NCBI RefSeq assembly: GCF_001553955.1
Contig: NZ_CP014234.1
Span: forward strand, 1,240,001-1,304,000
Direction of reading: 5' to 3'
DNA length: 64,000 nucleotides
DNA from: Moraxella osloensis
Lineage (GTDB): Bacteria; Pseudomonadota; Gammaproteobacteria; Pseudomonadales; Moraxellaceae
Shown here: one piece after another, positions 8,259 to 17,042 of the stretch
Position numbering within the stretch: position 1 is the stretch's first letter
Layout of the letters: every line of letters starts with the position of its first letter
Translations under genes and position numbers: made by a program
Notes under the pieces: generated by a model
What the model saw: the letters and a program-made list of their open reading frames with translations, nothing else
What the model was told of the DNA's origin: nothing
The model's database searches: none

Positions 8259-9128
8259 TTATCGGCTAGCACTTGCCGAAGTCGTTACAGCGGTTTTGGC
8301 GACTGGCGTATTTGGTGCCGCTTTTGGTTTGGCTTTGGCAGGATTGACCACAAAGTTAATGCCTAACAGCAACAGCGTCACCCCTAAAATCGGGCGCAAT
8401 TTTTTCTCAGGTAATTTACTGCTCAATAATGTGCCTACAATAATGGCAGGAATCGCGCCAATGAGCAAAAAGGTCAGCATGTGAAAATCCACACTGCCTG
8501 ACAGCAAATGTCCGAGGCCTGCGACCAAGGTTAACAGCACCGCATGTACCACATCCGAGCCGATGATACGAATGAGGGGTAATTGGGGAAAAATTAGCAC
8601 CAGCGCCATGACGCCAAATGCCCCTGCCCCAACCGATGATAAGGTCACTACTACCCCGAGCAATATGCCCATCAGCACCAATTTATATTTAGGGATTTGG
8701 GAGGTGAGACTGTCAGTTTGGTCATTTTTGCGGTATTTGTCAAAAAACGCTTCGATACGGTTGCGAAAAATCAGCGAAATCCCAGTAATGGTCAACATCA
8801 CGCCCAATATCAAGGTCATGATTAGTTTGATGGCGTTGATATTACCCAAGTAAGTAGCGACGAGATAATTGGTGACAATGGAGGCTGGAATACTACCAAT
8901 CGCTAGCCATAGCACGATTGGCCAAACGACATTCGATTTTTTAAAATGTACCACCCCACCAAAAAACTTGGAAATAGCGGCGTATAGCAAATCGGTGCCG
9001 ACAGCAATATGCGGCTCTACTTTTAGCAGTAAAATCAAAATCGGCGTCATCAGTGACCCACCGCCCACGCCGGTCACACCCACGCAAAATCCGACAAAAA
9101 TACCCGCTAAAATAAAATAAAGTTCCAC
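8259..9128 (-). CDS. TSUP (TauE/SafE) family membrane permease
   Basis: Inner-membrane protein of the 4-toluene sulfonate uptake permease family, which moves sulfite, sulfonates or other organic anions. The 289-aa protein has about eight hydrophobic segments and the two family repeats, each beginning with a Gly-rich motif: FVGFCVGVTGVGGGSLMTPIL near the N-terminus and LLGVVVTLSSVGAGAFGVMAL near residue 160. The tail (about 265-289) is polar with Ala, Pro and Lys. The start is GTG 9128, with AAGGGG about 11 nt upstream. It sits between glyQ and glyS on the same strand but has its own terminator. Substrate unknown. Confidence 0.85.
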   Translation of the reverse strand: MELYFILAGIFVGFCVGVTGVGGGSLMTPILILLLKVEPHIAVGTDLLYAAISKFFGGVVHFKKSNVVWPIVLWLAIGSIPASIVTNYLVATYLGNINAIKLIMTLILGVMLTITGISLIFRNRIEAFFDKYRKNDQTDSLTSQIPKYKLVLMGILLGVVVTLSSVGAGAFGVMALVLIFPQLPLIRIIGSDVVHAVLLTLVAGLGHLLSGSVDFHMLTFLLIGAIPAIIVGTLLSSKLPEKKLRPILGVTLLLLGINFVVNPAKAKPKAAPNTPVAKTAVTTSASASR

Positions 9129-9293
9129 TCACCGCCCCTTGTTACCTGGCTTACTTGCTGCGGCTATTGTAGTAGAATAGCGCGTCGTTGCCCTGTGGCG
9201 ATTTTTGATATAAATATGCGAGATTAGAATATTCTGATAATTTGATATTTTTTATTAGCGTTGATAACAAAATAATCAATAAAATAAGGCAAG

Positions 9294-9327
9294 AAAAAAG
9301 GCAATAGAAACTATCTATTGCCTTTTT
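9294..9327 (-). terminator. Terminator of glyQ
   Basis: Perfect 13-bp stem (9295-9307 with 9315-9327), 7-nt loop, T runs on both sides. Read on the minus strand it follows the glyQ stop. Confidence 0.9.
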
Positions 9328-9397
9328 CAATTTTGCTGTTCAAAAAAATTTTTTCGTCGATGTGGTGAAACTATTGTGATTTATCCGCTTCTTTCAT

Positions 9398-10339
9398 CTA
9401 TTGTTTTGAAATAGCTTCTTTTGGTAGATATTTTTCTAACGCATCCGCTTTATGTGCGTCATCTGCCAATGGGAAGCCCAATTTGGCGCGCGTTTCTACA
9501 TAGCTTTGTGCGACCTTACGTGCCAATGTACGCACACGCAAGATAAAGCGCTGACGCTCAGTGACTGAAATCGCCCCACGCGCATCCAACAAGTTAAAGG
9601 TATGTGACGCTTTGAGTACCATTTCATACGCAGGCAGCGGCAAATTAAGACCGACCAATTTGTCAGCTTGGCTTTCATAAAAATCAAATAATTCAAACAT
9701 TTTTGCCACATCGGCATGTTCAAAGTTGTAGGTTGATTGCTCTACTTCGTTTTGGTGGAACACATCGCCATAGGTGACACGACCAAATTCGCCATCCGTC
9801 CATACCAAGTCATACACACTGTCCACGCCTTGGATATACATAGCAAGTCGCTCAAGACCGTACGTGATTTCTCCTGTCACTGGGAAACACTCAATACCAC
9901 CGACTTGCTGGAAGTAAGTAAACTGGGTAACTTCCATGCCATTGAGCCAAACTTCCCAACCAAGTCCCCATGCGCCAAGCGTTGGTGATTCCCAGTTGTC
10001 TTCTACAAAGCGGACATCATGCGTTAGGGTATCGATGCCAATTGCTTTGAGTGACCCCAAGTACAATTCTTGAATATCAGGTGGATTGGGTTTTAGTACC
10101 ACTTGGAACTGATAATAATGTTGTAAACGGTTTGGGTTGTCGCCATAGCGACCATCCGTGGGACGGCGTGATGGCTGCACATAGGCGGCATGCCAACGCT
10201 CTGGACCTAATGCTCGTAAGAAAGTGGCGGTATGAAACGTGCCTGCACCCATTTCCATATCGTAAGGCTGTAACACCACACAGCCTTTTTCTGCCCAATA
10301 ATTTTGCAAAGTTAAAATCAATTGTTGAAACGTCATCAT
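9398..10339 (-). CDS. glyQ: Glycine--tRNA ligase alpha subunit
   Basis: Catalytic subunit of the alpha2beta2 glycyl-tRNA synthetase. Conserved segments: [99 protein letters not shown] and [22 protein letters not shown] chose ATG 10339 (313 aa, close to the usual 300 or so); an in-frame GTG at 10402 would add 21 non-conserved residues and lacks a Shine-Dalgarno. No strong Shine-Dalgarno is visible at 10339 either. It is separated from glyS by a permease gene and two terminators. Confidence 0.97.
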   Translation of the reverse strand: MMTFQQLILTLQNYWAEKGCVVLQPYDMEMGAGTFHTATFLRALGPERWHAAYVQPSRRPTDGRYGDNPNRLQHYYQFQVVLKPNPPDIQELYLGSLKAIGIDTLTHDVRFVEDNWESPTLGAWGLGWEVWLNGMEVTQFTYFQQVGGIECFPVTGEITYGLERLAMYIQGVDSVYDLVWTDGEFGRVTYGDVFHQNEVEQSTYNFEHADVAKMFELFDFYESQADKLVGLNLPLPAYEMVLKASHTFNLLDARGAISVTERQRFILRVRTLARKVAQSYVETRAKLGFPLADDAHKADALEKYLPKEAISKQ

Positions 10340-10905
10340 ACGAGAATTACCACTATATAGTCGGTGATTAGGCAAACCGTGTTTATCAAAATAGTTGTCC
10401 ACGTGATTTTGATAAAGCGTCAGTTTTTTTAATTAGTCACATTAAAAATTTAAATTTTTTTGCGTCGCAAATAGCACTTAAAATAAGCGGTACAATTGCC
10501 GAACGATATTTTTACTTAAAACGCCCAAAATAGCAAACTTATCCAATTTTTCAGCTACAGGTATAGCAATGGTTATTGAGTAAATTAATTGGCTGGCAAA
10601 ACTACAAAGCATTAAAACAATATACATTTCGCGACAAATCAGTTACCGCATTTTAGCACTTTTTTACTAGATTTACGAAAATTCCTGTTACGCTGAACAA
10701 GAGATTTCGACGATTGATTGTTAGCTTTTTTATGCGATTTTAGCCTTTTTAATCGCTTTTTTTAAGATAAATCAGCCAAATTTGATACGTCATCCATTGT
10801 CGTTTTAGTTGGGTTTTGACTTTTAATTTTCATTTTTTACCGCCATAATACCCCGTACAAGCTTTTACTTAATTTAGATTAAGTATTTGTTTTTAATAAC
10901 TTTTC
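10340..10905. other. Divergent intergenic region glyQ / small membrane protein
   Basis: About 570 bp, strongly AT-rich. No coding frame, tRNA or clear RNA structure was recognised. The glyQ promoter must lie at the left side and the promoter of the plus-strand gene at the right; a 7-bp inverted repeat at 10867-10884 is the only distinct element. Confidence 0.5.
10867..10884 (+). promoter_or_regulatory. Operator-like inverted repeat
   Basis: ACTTAAT-TTAG-ATTAAGT, a perfect 7-bp dyad about 34 bp before the ATG of the next gene. It could be a regulator site; no family can be assigned. Confidence 0.35.
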
Positions 10906-10917
10906 GTGAGGTCAACC

Positions 10918-11352
10918 ATGCTTATTTCGGCAAGTCTATTATTAGCTGCTACGTCGTTAACTTCTAATTGGTTGTTTTTAATCGTTCTAGTGACTGTCGG
11001 TATGCTAGCGATTGCGTTTACCCCTTACCGTTTTGTATTGGGCTATTTTATGTTGGGCATGGTGTACTGGATTTCGGTGGAAGGGCTGCATTGGGCAGTC
11101 GTCACGCTGTCATCATTGACTGGTACGGATGCGTATGTAGCGGCAATTGGCTTATCGATGATTCCCATTGTGATAGCGTTAAATGGAAAACCCAAGTTTA
11201 ACAAAGCCGCAAATCAACCTGCTACTAACCAAACCATGTTAAAAAGTAGTGTTCAAATGAGCGCCGGTCATCGCCCTGTGGTGTTAGAAAAAGATACCGA
11301 TTTTCATCAAAACTTTGTTCGTCATGCCTCCGTGTTTGACTCAAAACACTAA
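10918..11352 (+). CDS. Uncharacterised small inner-membrane protein
   Basis: Not recognised. 144 aa, with hydrophobic helices at about 3-34, 38-57 and 60-88 and a polar tail of about 55 residues containing HRPVVLEKDTDFHQNFVRHA. ATG 10918 is preferred over an in-frame GTG at 10906 because GTGAGG at 10906-10911 then becomes the Shine-Dalgarno. It has its own terminator. Function unknown. Confidence 0.7.
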   Translation: MLISASLLLAATSLTSNWLFLIVLVTVGMLAIAFTPYRFVLGYFMLGMVYWISVEGLHWAVVTLSSLTGTDAYVAAIGLSMIPIVIALNGKPKFNKAANQPATNQTMLKSSVQMSAGHRPVVLEKDTDFHQNFVRHASVFDSKH

Positions 11353-11395
11353 TAACAACCCTATCCCCTTATTGCTAATTAGTAGCAAGTTATTT

Positions 11396-11420
11396 AACCC
11401 ATCATGTTGATGGGTTTTTT
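11396..11420 (+). terminator. Rho-independent terminator
   Basis: 9-bp stem AACCCATCA/TGATGGGTT with a 3-nt loop and T6, 44 bp after the small membrane gene. Confidence 0.88.
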
Positions 11421-11695
11421 ATGCGCTTTAGCTTGATAGAAGCTAAAATATTCACTGTCTAACGCTGCTTAAATACACAAATCAAACGCTTTGATTACAA
11501 AAAATGATACTGATATGTTAAACATTACTGTAACTTGGCATGGATGCCCTTATAATATATTGTATAACAAAGCTATTAAATCGTTTGTAGTAGCGAATTA
11601 TAATTTCTTTGAAATGAGTGACTTAAGTATCGTCATTTATTTCAAGACCTTGCGTATTGCAATATCTATAAAATCTATAATTTTGGAGGACACGT
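11421..11695. other. AT-rich region upstream of the SCP2-LEA-like gene
   Basis: Together with 11353-11395 this makes a gap of about 340 bp. An open frame at 11491-11736 has no family features, no Shine-Dalgarno and runs into the next gene, so I do not call it. GGAGG at 11685-11689 is the ribosome-binding site of the following gene. TATAAA at 11667-11672 is a possible -10, but no -35 was convincing. Confidence 0.5.
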
Positions 11696-13099
11696 ATGTT
11701 ATCTCAATTAACCCAAATCAAATCAGATCCGCTTGACGTATTATTGTTTGCCGTTGGCTTGCGTCTAACCCAACTTGCCAAAATGGGCGATGACAAATTT
11801 AAAGGCTTATTAGAAAACCGTAATTTTACCATTCAACTCGGCAGCGACGCGGAACAAACGTCACGCTATTATGAGATTAATAACGGTACTTTTAGCCAAC
11901 ATGCAGGTCCAGCCAAAGAGCCAACATTGACGATTACCTTTAAAGACTCAATGACGGGTGTGAAATTGCTCACTAAAGGTGAGGCGACGGCATTTATGAC
12001 GGGCATCCAAAATGGTGACTTAAAAATGTCCGGTGATTATTCACTGCTGATGTGGTTTAACCAAATCGCAAAATTTATTGTGCCAAAAGTACCTGAGCCA
12101 CTTAAACCTGTGGTTGAACAAGCAAAACCCTTGATTGAAAAAGCCACACCTTTTGCTAAAGAACTTTGCAGCAAAGCCCTAGCAATGATTGGGGGCGCGA
12201 GCGCGGGTAAAGCATCTGGTAGCAGCAAATACTTTAATGAAGCCAACACCAAAGATGTCAATGCTGACAGTGATTCTGAAGCTACGAGCAAATTAGATAC
12301 TCTTAAAGCGAAAGCGGCTGAAATCAAAGATGACGCCGTGGAAAAATTTGATGAGCTAAAAACCGAAGCCAAAGAAAAAATCGATGCACTCAAAGAAGAT
12401 GCGAGCGGAAAATTAGCGGATATTAAAGACACCGCTAACGAAAAACTTGGCGAAACCAAAGAAAAGTTGGATGAGGTTAAAGCGCAAGCGGCTGATAAAA
12501 TTGATGACGCTAAAGAAACTGCCACTGAAAAGCTTGATGAAGCAAAAGCAGCCAAAGATGATAAACTTGCGGATGCTAAAACCAAGCTTGAAGACGTCAA
12601 AGACCAAGCAGCTGAAAAATTAGCCGATGTTAAAAGCTTGGCGGGTGAAAAACTAGATGATGCTAAATCAAAGGTTGAGGAATTAAAAACCCAAGCCGAT
12701 GACAAACTAGATGCGCTAAACGATGAAGCCAAAGAAAAAGTCAGCGAGGCAAAAGATAAAGTCGAACAAGCTAAGCAAAAGCTGACCGATGAAACGACGA
12801 GTGATTCTGATGCATCCGATAATAAAGCCATCGAAGAGAAGTATGAAGCGGCTAAAAATACTACTAATGCTCAAGATAGTACGGCAGATGATGATAGTAT
12901 CCGTCCTGACAACGTGTTTGCCAAATCAGCCGATAATGACAACTTAACGCCTGCGCTGCGTAAATCTGCTGAAATTGAGGCAAAGCATGCGTCTGATGAG
13001 GTCATTGCCGACAATGTCAAAACTAGCGCAGTCACTGATGATAAATCACCTATCACCAATATTTCCATTACCCGTGGTGATAGCTCTCAAGACAAGTAA
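11696..13099 (+). CDS. SCP2 sterol-binding domain protein with long LEA/apolipoprotein-like repeat tail
   Basis: 467 aa in three parts. Residues about 10-120 look like an SCP2/sterol-carrier lipid-binding domain (FTIQLGSDAEQTSRYYEI, TLTITFKDSMTGVKLLTKGE, then NGDLKMSGDYSLLMWF). Residues about 133-160 are a Pro/Lys/Glu linker. Residues 199-363 are an uninterrupted set of Lys/Glu/Asp/Ala repeats of 11 residues, mixed with 18-residue units (for example AKTKLEDVKDQAAEKLAD), as in group-3 LEA proteins and apolipoprotein helices. The last 100 residues are acidic and disordered. There is no signal peptide or membrane helix, so it is cytosolic. GGAGG 6 nt before the ATG is strong. Monogenic, with its own terminator. 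A lipid-surface or desiccation-related role is inference. Confidence 0.8.
   Translation: MLSQLTQIKSDPLDVLLFAVGLRLTQLAKMGDDKFKGLLENRNFTIQLGSDAEQTSRYYEINNGTFSQHAGPAKEPTLTITFKDSMTGVKLLTKGEATAFMTGIQNGDLKMSGDYSLLMWFNQIAKFIVPKVPEPLKPVVEQAKPLIEKATPFAKELCSKALAMIGGASAGKASGSSKYFNEANTKDVNADSDSEATSKLDTLKAKAAEIKDDAVEKFDELKTEAKEKIDALKEDASGKLADIKDTANEKLGETKEKLDEVKAQAADKIDDAKETATEKLDEAKAAKDDKLADAKTKLEDVKDQAAEKLADVKSLAGEKLDDAKSKVEELKTQADDKLDALNDEAKEKVSEAKDKVEQAKQKLTDETTSDSDASDNKAIEEKYEAAKNTTNAQDSTADDDSIRPDNVFAKSADNDNLTPALRKSAEIEAKHASDEVIADNVKTSAVTDDKSPITNISITRGDSSQDK
12290..12784 (+). repeat. Coding repeat encoding 11/18-residue amphipathic units
   Basis: Degenerate DNA repeats (33- and 54-bp units) encode residues 199-363 of the SCP2-LEA-like protein. 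Unit pattern: hydrophobic - Lys/Asp - Ala - Lys/Glu - Lys - hydrophobic. Confidence 0.8.
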
Positions 13100-13118
13100 G
13101 CCATTGTCATTAAATGAT

Positions 13119-13152
13119 AAAAAACAATCACTTTAGGTGGTTGTTTTTTTTT
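13119..13152 (+). terminator. Terminator of the SCP2-LEA-like gene
   Basis: 13-bp stem with one G-U pair (13119-13131 with 13137-13149), 5-nt loop, long T run. Confidence 0.9.
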
Positions 13153-13211
13153 GGTATGATGAGACACCTTTTATCATTTTTAGCTTTGTTTTAATTAGGA
13201 TTATAGCTGTC

Positions 13212-14282
13212 ATGGCAGACTTATTAGCAATTCAACAATCAGAGCAACCGATTGGCACCACACTGACCCCCCAAAGCCGCCCAACTCGCGAGCAAATCCA
13301 AGCTTGGTTTGAATTACCTTTGATGGATTTACTATTGCTCGCGCAAAACAAACTTCGCGAACACTTTCCACCCAATGCGGTACAAGTCAGTACCCTGCTA
13401 TCAATAAAAACAGGCAATTGTCCTGAAGATTGTGGCTATTGCTCACAGTCAGGACACCATAGCACCGACTTACAACCTGAAAAGAAAATCGAAGTAGAAA
13501 AAGCGATTATCGAGGCCAAAAAAGCCAAAGCATCTGGCTCCAGCCGTTTTTGTATGGGTGCGGCATGGAAACATCCCAATGATCGAGATATGCCCTATGT
13601 GGTTGAGCTGATTAAAGAAGTCAAAGCATTGGAGTTAGAAACTTGTATGACGCTTGGCATGTTATCGGGTAACCAAGCGCAAGTACTTGCTGAGGCGGGA
13701 TTAGATTACTATAACCACAACCTTGATACCTCACGCGAGTACTACAACCATATCGTCTCCACCCGTAGTTATGATGACCGTCTAACTACCCTTGACCATG
13801 TGCGTCAAGCAGGCATTAATATTTGCTCAGGTGGTATCATCGGTATGGGTGAAAGTCGTGATGACCGCATCAACCTGCTGACAGAACTGGCTAATTTGCC
13901 AAAACCCCCTGAATCAGTCCCAATCAATATGCTAGTACCCATTGAAGGCACGCCGATTGCAGATCAGCTGCAAGGCACGCGCTTGCCTGTGCTTGAGTGG
14001 ATTCGTACCATTGCTGTTACGCGCCTTGCTTGCCCAACCAGCTATGTGCGTATTGCCGCAGGTCGTGAAGGCCTAACCGATGCAGAGCAAGCCATGTTGT
14101 TTATGGCAGGTGCCAATTCTTTCTTTTATGGGAATCGTTTATTGACTACCGATAATGCTACCACCAACCATGATGATCAGTTGATTGCCGATTTAGGGTT
14201 GACGGTTGAAAAAGCCGAGCCTAGACAAATCCCGGTGACCAATGCGATGAATGGTCGCATCGGGAGTTTGGCTGTCGTTTGA
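13212..14282 (+). CDS. bioB: Biotin synthase
   Basis: Radical-SAM enzyme that inserts sulfur into dethiobiotin, the last biotin step. 356 aa. The CxxxCxxC cluster motif is CPEDCGYC (Cys70, Cys74, Cys77), preceded by TLLSIKTGN. Further family motifs are [41 protein letters not shown] and [12 protein letters not shown] 13212 (MADLLAIQQ) is chosen; the frame is open further upstream into the preceding terminator, which rules out the longer form. bioF follows 72 bp later, but a terminator stands between, so they may be separately controlled. Confidence 0.98.
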   Translation: MADLLAIQQSEQPIGTTLTPQSRPTREQIQAWFELPLMDLLLLAQNKLREHFPPNAVQVSTLLSIKTGNCPEDCGYCSQSGHHSTDLQPEKKIEVEKAIIEAKKAKASGSSRFCMGAAWKHPNDRDMPYVVELIKEVKALELETCMTLGMLSGNQAQVLAEAGLDYYNHNLDTSREYYNHIVSTRSYDDRLTTLDHVRQAGINICSGGIIGMGESRDDRINLLTELANLPKPPESVPINMLVPIEGTPIADQLQGTRLPVLEWIRTIAVTRLACPTSYVRIAAGREGLTDAEQAMLFMAGANSFFYGNRLLTTDNATTNHDDQLIADLGLTVEKAEPRQIPVTNAMNGRIGSLAVV

Positions 14283-14291
14283 TATGCCAAG

Positions 14292-14316
14292 AAACCGCCG
14301 AAGTGGCGGTTTTTTC
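14292..14316 (+). terminator. Terminator between bioB and bioF
   Basis: AAACCGCC/GGCGGTTT, 8-bp stem with a 5-nt loop and a T run. Confidence 0.88.
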
Positions 14317-14319
14317 TTA

Positions 14320-14341
14320 GATGCTTTAACGATGCTTTAAC
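14320..14341. repeat. 11-bp tandem duplication upstream of bioF
   Basis: GATGCTTTAAC twice, head to tail, ending 13 bp before the bioF start. Confidence 0.85.
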
Positions 14342-14354
14342 AGAGTTCAACAGT

Positions 14355-15506
14355 ATGTTAGCCAATTTTGCCCTTCAATCAGCCCTTGATGAACAGCGCC
14401 AAAAAGACTTGTATCGTCAACTGACACCCATTAGCCATGGCGTGACGCCCACCATTGACATAGATGGCAAAACCTACGTCAACTTTGCCAGCAACGATTA
14501 TTTGGGACTTGCCACCGACCCACAACTCATACAAGCGTTTAGCCAAGCTGCAAAAACTATCCAGCAAGTCGGTAGTGGCGCGTCGCACCTGATTACGGGG
14601 CATACGCTTTGGCATGAACAGTTGGATACCACCCTTGCCCAAGTGACAGGCTATGAACGGGCCTTAACTTTTAGCACAGGGTATATGGCAAATGTCGGTG
14701 TGATTCAAGCGTTGTGTGGTAAAGACAGCGTGATTTTTAGCGATAAGCTCAATCATGCCTCCATTGTCGATGGGGCAATCCTTAGCCGTGCCAAAGTCAT
14801 GCGTTTTGGGCATCGCAATTATAGCCAATTAGAACAGCTGCTCTCGCAAAGTAGCGCTAAGCAAAAACTGATTGTAACGGATCATATTTTTAGTATGGAT
14901 GGCACCATTGCGGATTTGGCTGCGCTACATGCGTTAGCTACTCATTATGAATGCGCCTTGATGGTAGATGATGCCCACGGTTTTGGTTTGCCCTATCAAG
15001 CTTATAAAAAAGCCCAACCGCAAGCGGATATCTATATCGGTACCTTTGGTAAAGCGATAGGCACCAGTGGCGCATTTGTCGCAGGTTCAGTTGAGTTGAT
15101 TGACTATGTGACCAATTTTGCCCGTTCATTTATTTATACCACGGCGATGCCCCCTGTGTTTGCCAGCGTGACTGAAACTAGCATAGCCATGTCGCACACC
15201 GATACGTTGCGCAGCGAGCAATTGCTTGCCAACATCAAACAGCTCAGTCAAGGGCTATTGCAGCAAAATTGGCAAGTAGCTATTGATAATCAAATACCGA
15301 CCACAGCCATTATTCCTGTGGTCATTGGCAATAATGATAGAACCCTGCAGCTCGCCAACGCGTTAAAATCTCGCGGTTTTTGGGTCTCGGCAATCCGTCC
15401 ACCTACAGTGCCGGTAGGCACAGCACGGCTACGATTTTGCGTAAGCGCTCGTCATAGTGAACAACAAATCTCGGATTTACTTGCCATCATGCAAACTTTA
15501 AAATAA
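14355..15506 (+). CDS. bioF: 8-amino-7-oxononanoate synthase
   Basis: PLP enzyme condensing pimeloyl-thioester with alanine in biotin synthesis. 383 aa, the usual length. Motifs: YVNFASNDYLGLATDP, GSGASHLITGHT, FSTGYMANVG, VDDAHGFG, and IGTFGKAIGTSGAF, in which Lys233 should bind PLP. ATG 14355 (MLANFALQSALDEQRQKDLYR) has only a weak purine stretch (CAGAG) upstream. It follows bioB; bioA, bioD and bioC are not in the window. Confidence 0.95.
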   Translation: MLANFALQSALDEQRQKDLYRQLTPISHGVTPTIDIDGKTYVNFASNDYLGLATDPQLIQAFSQAAKTIQQVGSGASHLITGHTLWHEQLDTTLAQVTGYERALTFSTGYMANVGVIQALCGKDSVIFSDKLNHASIVDGAILSRAKVMRFGHRNYSQLEQLLSQSSAKQKLIVTDHIFSMDGTIADLAALHALATHYECALMVDDAHGFGLPYQAYKKAQPQADIYIGTFGKAIGTSGAFVAGSVELIDYVTNFARSFIYTTAMPPVFASVTETSIAMSHTDTLRSEQLLANIKQLSQGLLQQNWQVAIDNQIPTTAIIPVVIGNNDRTLQLANALKSRGFWVSAIRPPTVPVGTARLRFCVSARHSEQQISDLLAIMQTLK

Positions 15507-15532
15507 CGGCTATTTGCAGACTTTTTTAGGGC

Positions 15533-15577
15533 AAGTTTATTTAGAGTAAGCTGATTTAGGTTAAGCTTATTTAGTTG
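15533..15577. repeat. Three imperfect 15-bp tandem repeats before hemJ
   Basis: Copies at 15533-15547, 15548-15562 and 15563-15577 share AAG(T/C)T(T/G)ATTTAG. Confidence 0.8.
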
Positions 15578-15597
15578 CATCATCATCGGGGTAAGCA

Positions 15598-16041
15598 ATG
15601 ACAGAATATTTTTTATGGTTTAAAGCCTGGCATGTGATTTCATTGGTGTGTTGGTTTGCCGCGATTTTTTATCTACCACGCTTGTTTGTCTATCATGCCA
15701 TGAGTGCCGATAAAATCAGTCAAGAGCGATTTGCATTGATGGAGCGTAAACTGTATCGCGGCATCATGACACCTGCGATGATTGCCACTTGGATTTTTGG
15801 TTTGTGTATGCTGCTACCCAATTGGGACAGTTATAAAACCCAAGTTTGGCTACATATCAAGCTAGCCTGCGTCATTGCGTTGACGGTATATCATATAGCT
15901 TGTGGTCGATTTCGCTTAAAACTCATTGATAACCCTAGTTATAAAACCCATGTTTTTTGGCGGTGGTTTAATGAGGTGCCTGTGTTTATTTTAGTCGCTG
16001 TGGTGATTTTGGTGATTGTTAAACCGCAATTTGGCGCGTAA
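15598..16041 (+). CDS. hemJ: Protoporphyrinogen IX oxidase HemJ (UPF0093 family)
   Basis: Membrane enzyme for the penultimate heme step in bacteria without HemG or HemY. 147 aa with four hydrophobic segments. Diagnostic motifs: WFKAWHVISLVCWFAAIFYLPRLFVYH, an ERKLYRGIMTPAM loop, WLHIKLACVIALTVYH, and the C-terminal FNEVPVFILVAVVILVIVKP. His12 in KAWHVI is the conserved heme-ligand candidate. GGGG lies upstream of ATG 15598. It runs convergent with the following nuclease gene. Confidence 0.93.
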   Translation: MTEYFLWFKAWHVISLVCWFAAIFYLPRLFVYHAMSADKISQERFALMERKLYRGIMTPAMIATWIFGLCMLLPNWDSYKTQVWLHIKLACVIALTVYHIACGRFRLKLIDNPSYKTHVFWRWFNEVPVFILVAVVILVIVKPQFGA

Positions 16042-16085
16042 TCATTTTAGCACTTCAGGGATCAAATCATAGCGCAAGGGTTCAA

Positions 16086-16796
16086 TCATAGAAGGTTGCC
16101 ATGATTGCCTGCGCTATGTTCGGTGAGCGCAAGGTGTAAATACGGGTCAAGGTCAGCTTGTTTGAGCAGCCAATCGACATAATCAGCCGGCAAGTCTTTA
16201 ATGGCAACCCCTTTATGTTTACCAAAGCGCATTACCGTGGGTTTTCGGGCATGTTCACTGGCTTGATACAGCTGTGCCATATCGGTGATGCGATGCTGAT
16301 AGCAGATAGCTTTTAAGACCAAAAAGGTAAACCAAATATCGTATTTGGCACCATGCGCGAATTTGATATTTTTTTTGGCAACCTGCGGCTCAAAAAAACA
16401 CAGTAACGCACCCAAACTATGGCTATCTAACTGCGGGAAAAAATGCCGTGCCAGTGCCAAAGTGCAAATACGCTTAATGTTTGATAAATCACATTTGGCA
16501 TTGGTCAGTACGTCAGCATCAAAGTCGATATTGTGCCCAATAAGATACTCGCAGTCTTCTGGTAACTGAAAATCAGTATGCGGCGGCTTGTCTGCCACAT
16601 CGTCGTCAAAAATCCCTGTGATGGCTTGGCTGCCCAAAGTAATTTTTTTGTGTGGGTTAAAGCGCTGCTCAAAGGCGTTGTGGGTCTGTAATATCAGCTC
16701 GCCTGCTGGACTAAACACCACGCCAATGTAGGCAATTTCGGTTGCATGTGGCTCAACCAATCCATGCGCTTCTGTATCTAAAATATAACTACTCAT
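16086..16796 (-). CDS. DEDDh 3'-5' exonuclease (ExoX/DnaQ-like) with C-terminal DUF3820-like segment
   Basis: Likely single-strand 3'-5' exonuclease. 236 aa. The exonuclease motifs are ILDTEAHG (Exo I, DxE), LIGHNIDFDADVL (Exo II) and FAHGAKYDIWFTFLV (Exo III, HxxxxD). Near the C-terminus MRFGKHKGVAIKDLPADYVDWLLKQADLDPYL matches the small DUF3820-type module that often follows ExoX-like domains. Start: ATG 16796 puts the DTE motif at residues 7-9 as in ExoX; a TTG at 16841 would add 15 residues. The AAGG before 16796 is only 2 nt away, so the start is not certain. Confidence 0.85.
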   Translation of the reverse strand: MSSYILDTEAHGLVEPHATEIAYIGVVFSPAGELILQTHNAFEQRFNPHKKITLGSQAITGIFDDDVADKPPHTDFQLPEDCEYLIGHNIDFDADVLTNAKCDLSNIKRICTLALARHFFPQLDSHSLGALLCFFEPQVAKKNIKFAHGAKYDIWFTFLVLKAICYQHRITDMAQLYQASEHARKPTVMRFGKHKGVAIKDLPADYVDWLLKQADLDPYLHLALTEHSAGNHGNLL

Positions 16797-16875
16797 AACC
16801 TTAAAACTTACTAAATCGCTCAATTCACCCGTTGTAGACAATCATCATACACGATTTGGCGATAGCTTCGTTAGG

Positions 16876-16921
16876 TTTTCAGTATCTTGGGTTTTCGGTA
16901 TCTTATTTTTAGTATCTTGGG
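16876..16921. repeat. Three imperfect 15-16-bp tandem repeats
   Basis: TTTTC(A/G)GTATCTT plus variable end at 16876-16891, 16892-16906 and 16907-16921, in the gap between the exonuclease start and the ktrB stop. Confidence 0.8.
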
Positions 16922-17000
16922 TGCACCAATCGCTATCTACATCAATCGCTGTCTAAAGGTTCTGCTTGGTCTTTGCTGCTTCACTAACCCTGTTAAATTA

Positions 17001-17042
17001 GCCAACTTAGCCAATAAGGGCGCCAACTCAACCAACAAGGGT
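17001..17042. repeat. 21-bp imperfect duplication overlapping the ktrB stop
   Basis: GCCAACTTAGCCAATAAGGG at 17001 onwards and its diverged copy at 17022-17042. The second copy covers the last codons of ktrB. Confidence 0.7.

Noticed and set aside
11491-11736. 81-codon open frame before the SCP2-LEA-like gene
   Set aside because: AT-rich composition, no Shine-Dalgarno, overlap with the next gene, no family-like pattern.
12037-12831. 264-codon open frame on the minus strand
   Set aside because: It is the antisense shadow of the SCP2-LEA-like repeat region; the Ser/Ala/Phe-rich translation is what Lys/Glu/Asp/Ala codons give in reverse, and no ribosome site is present.
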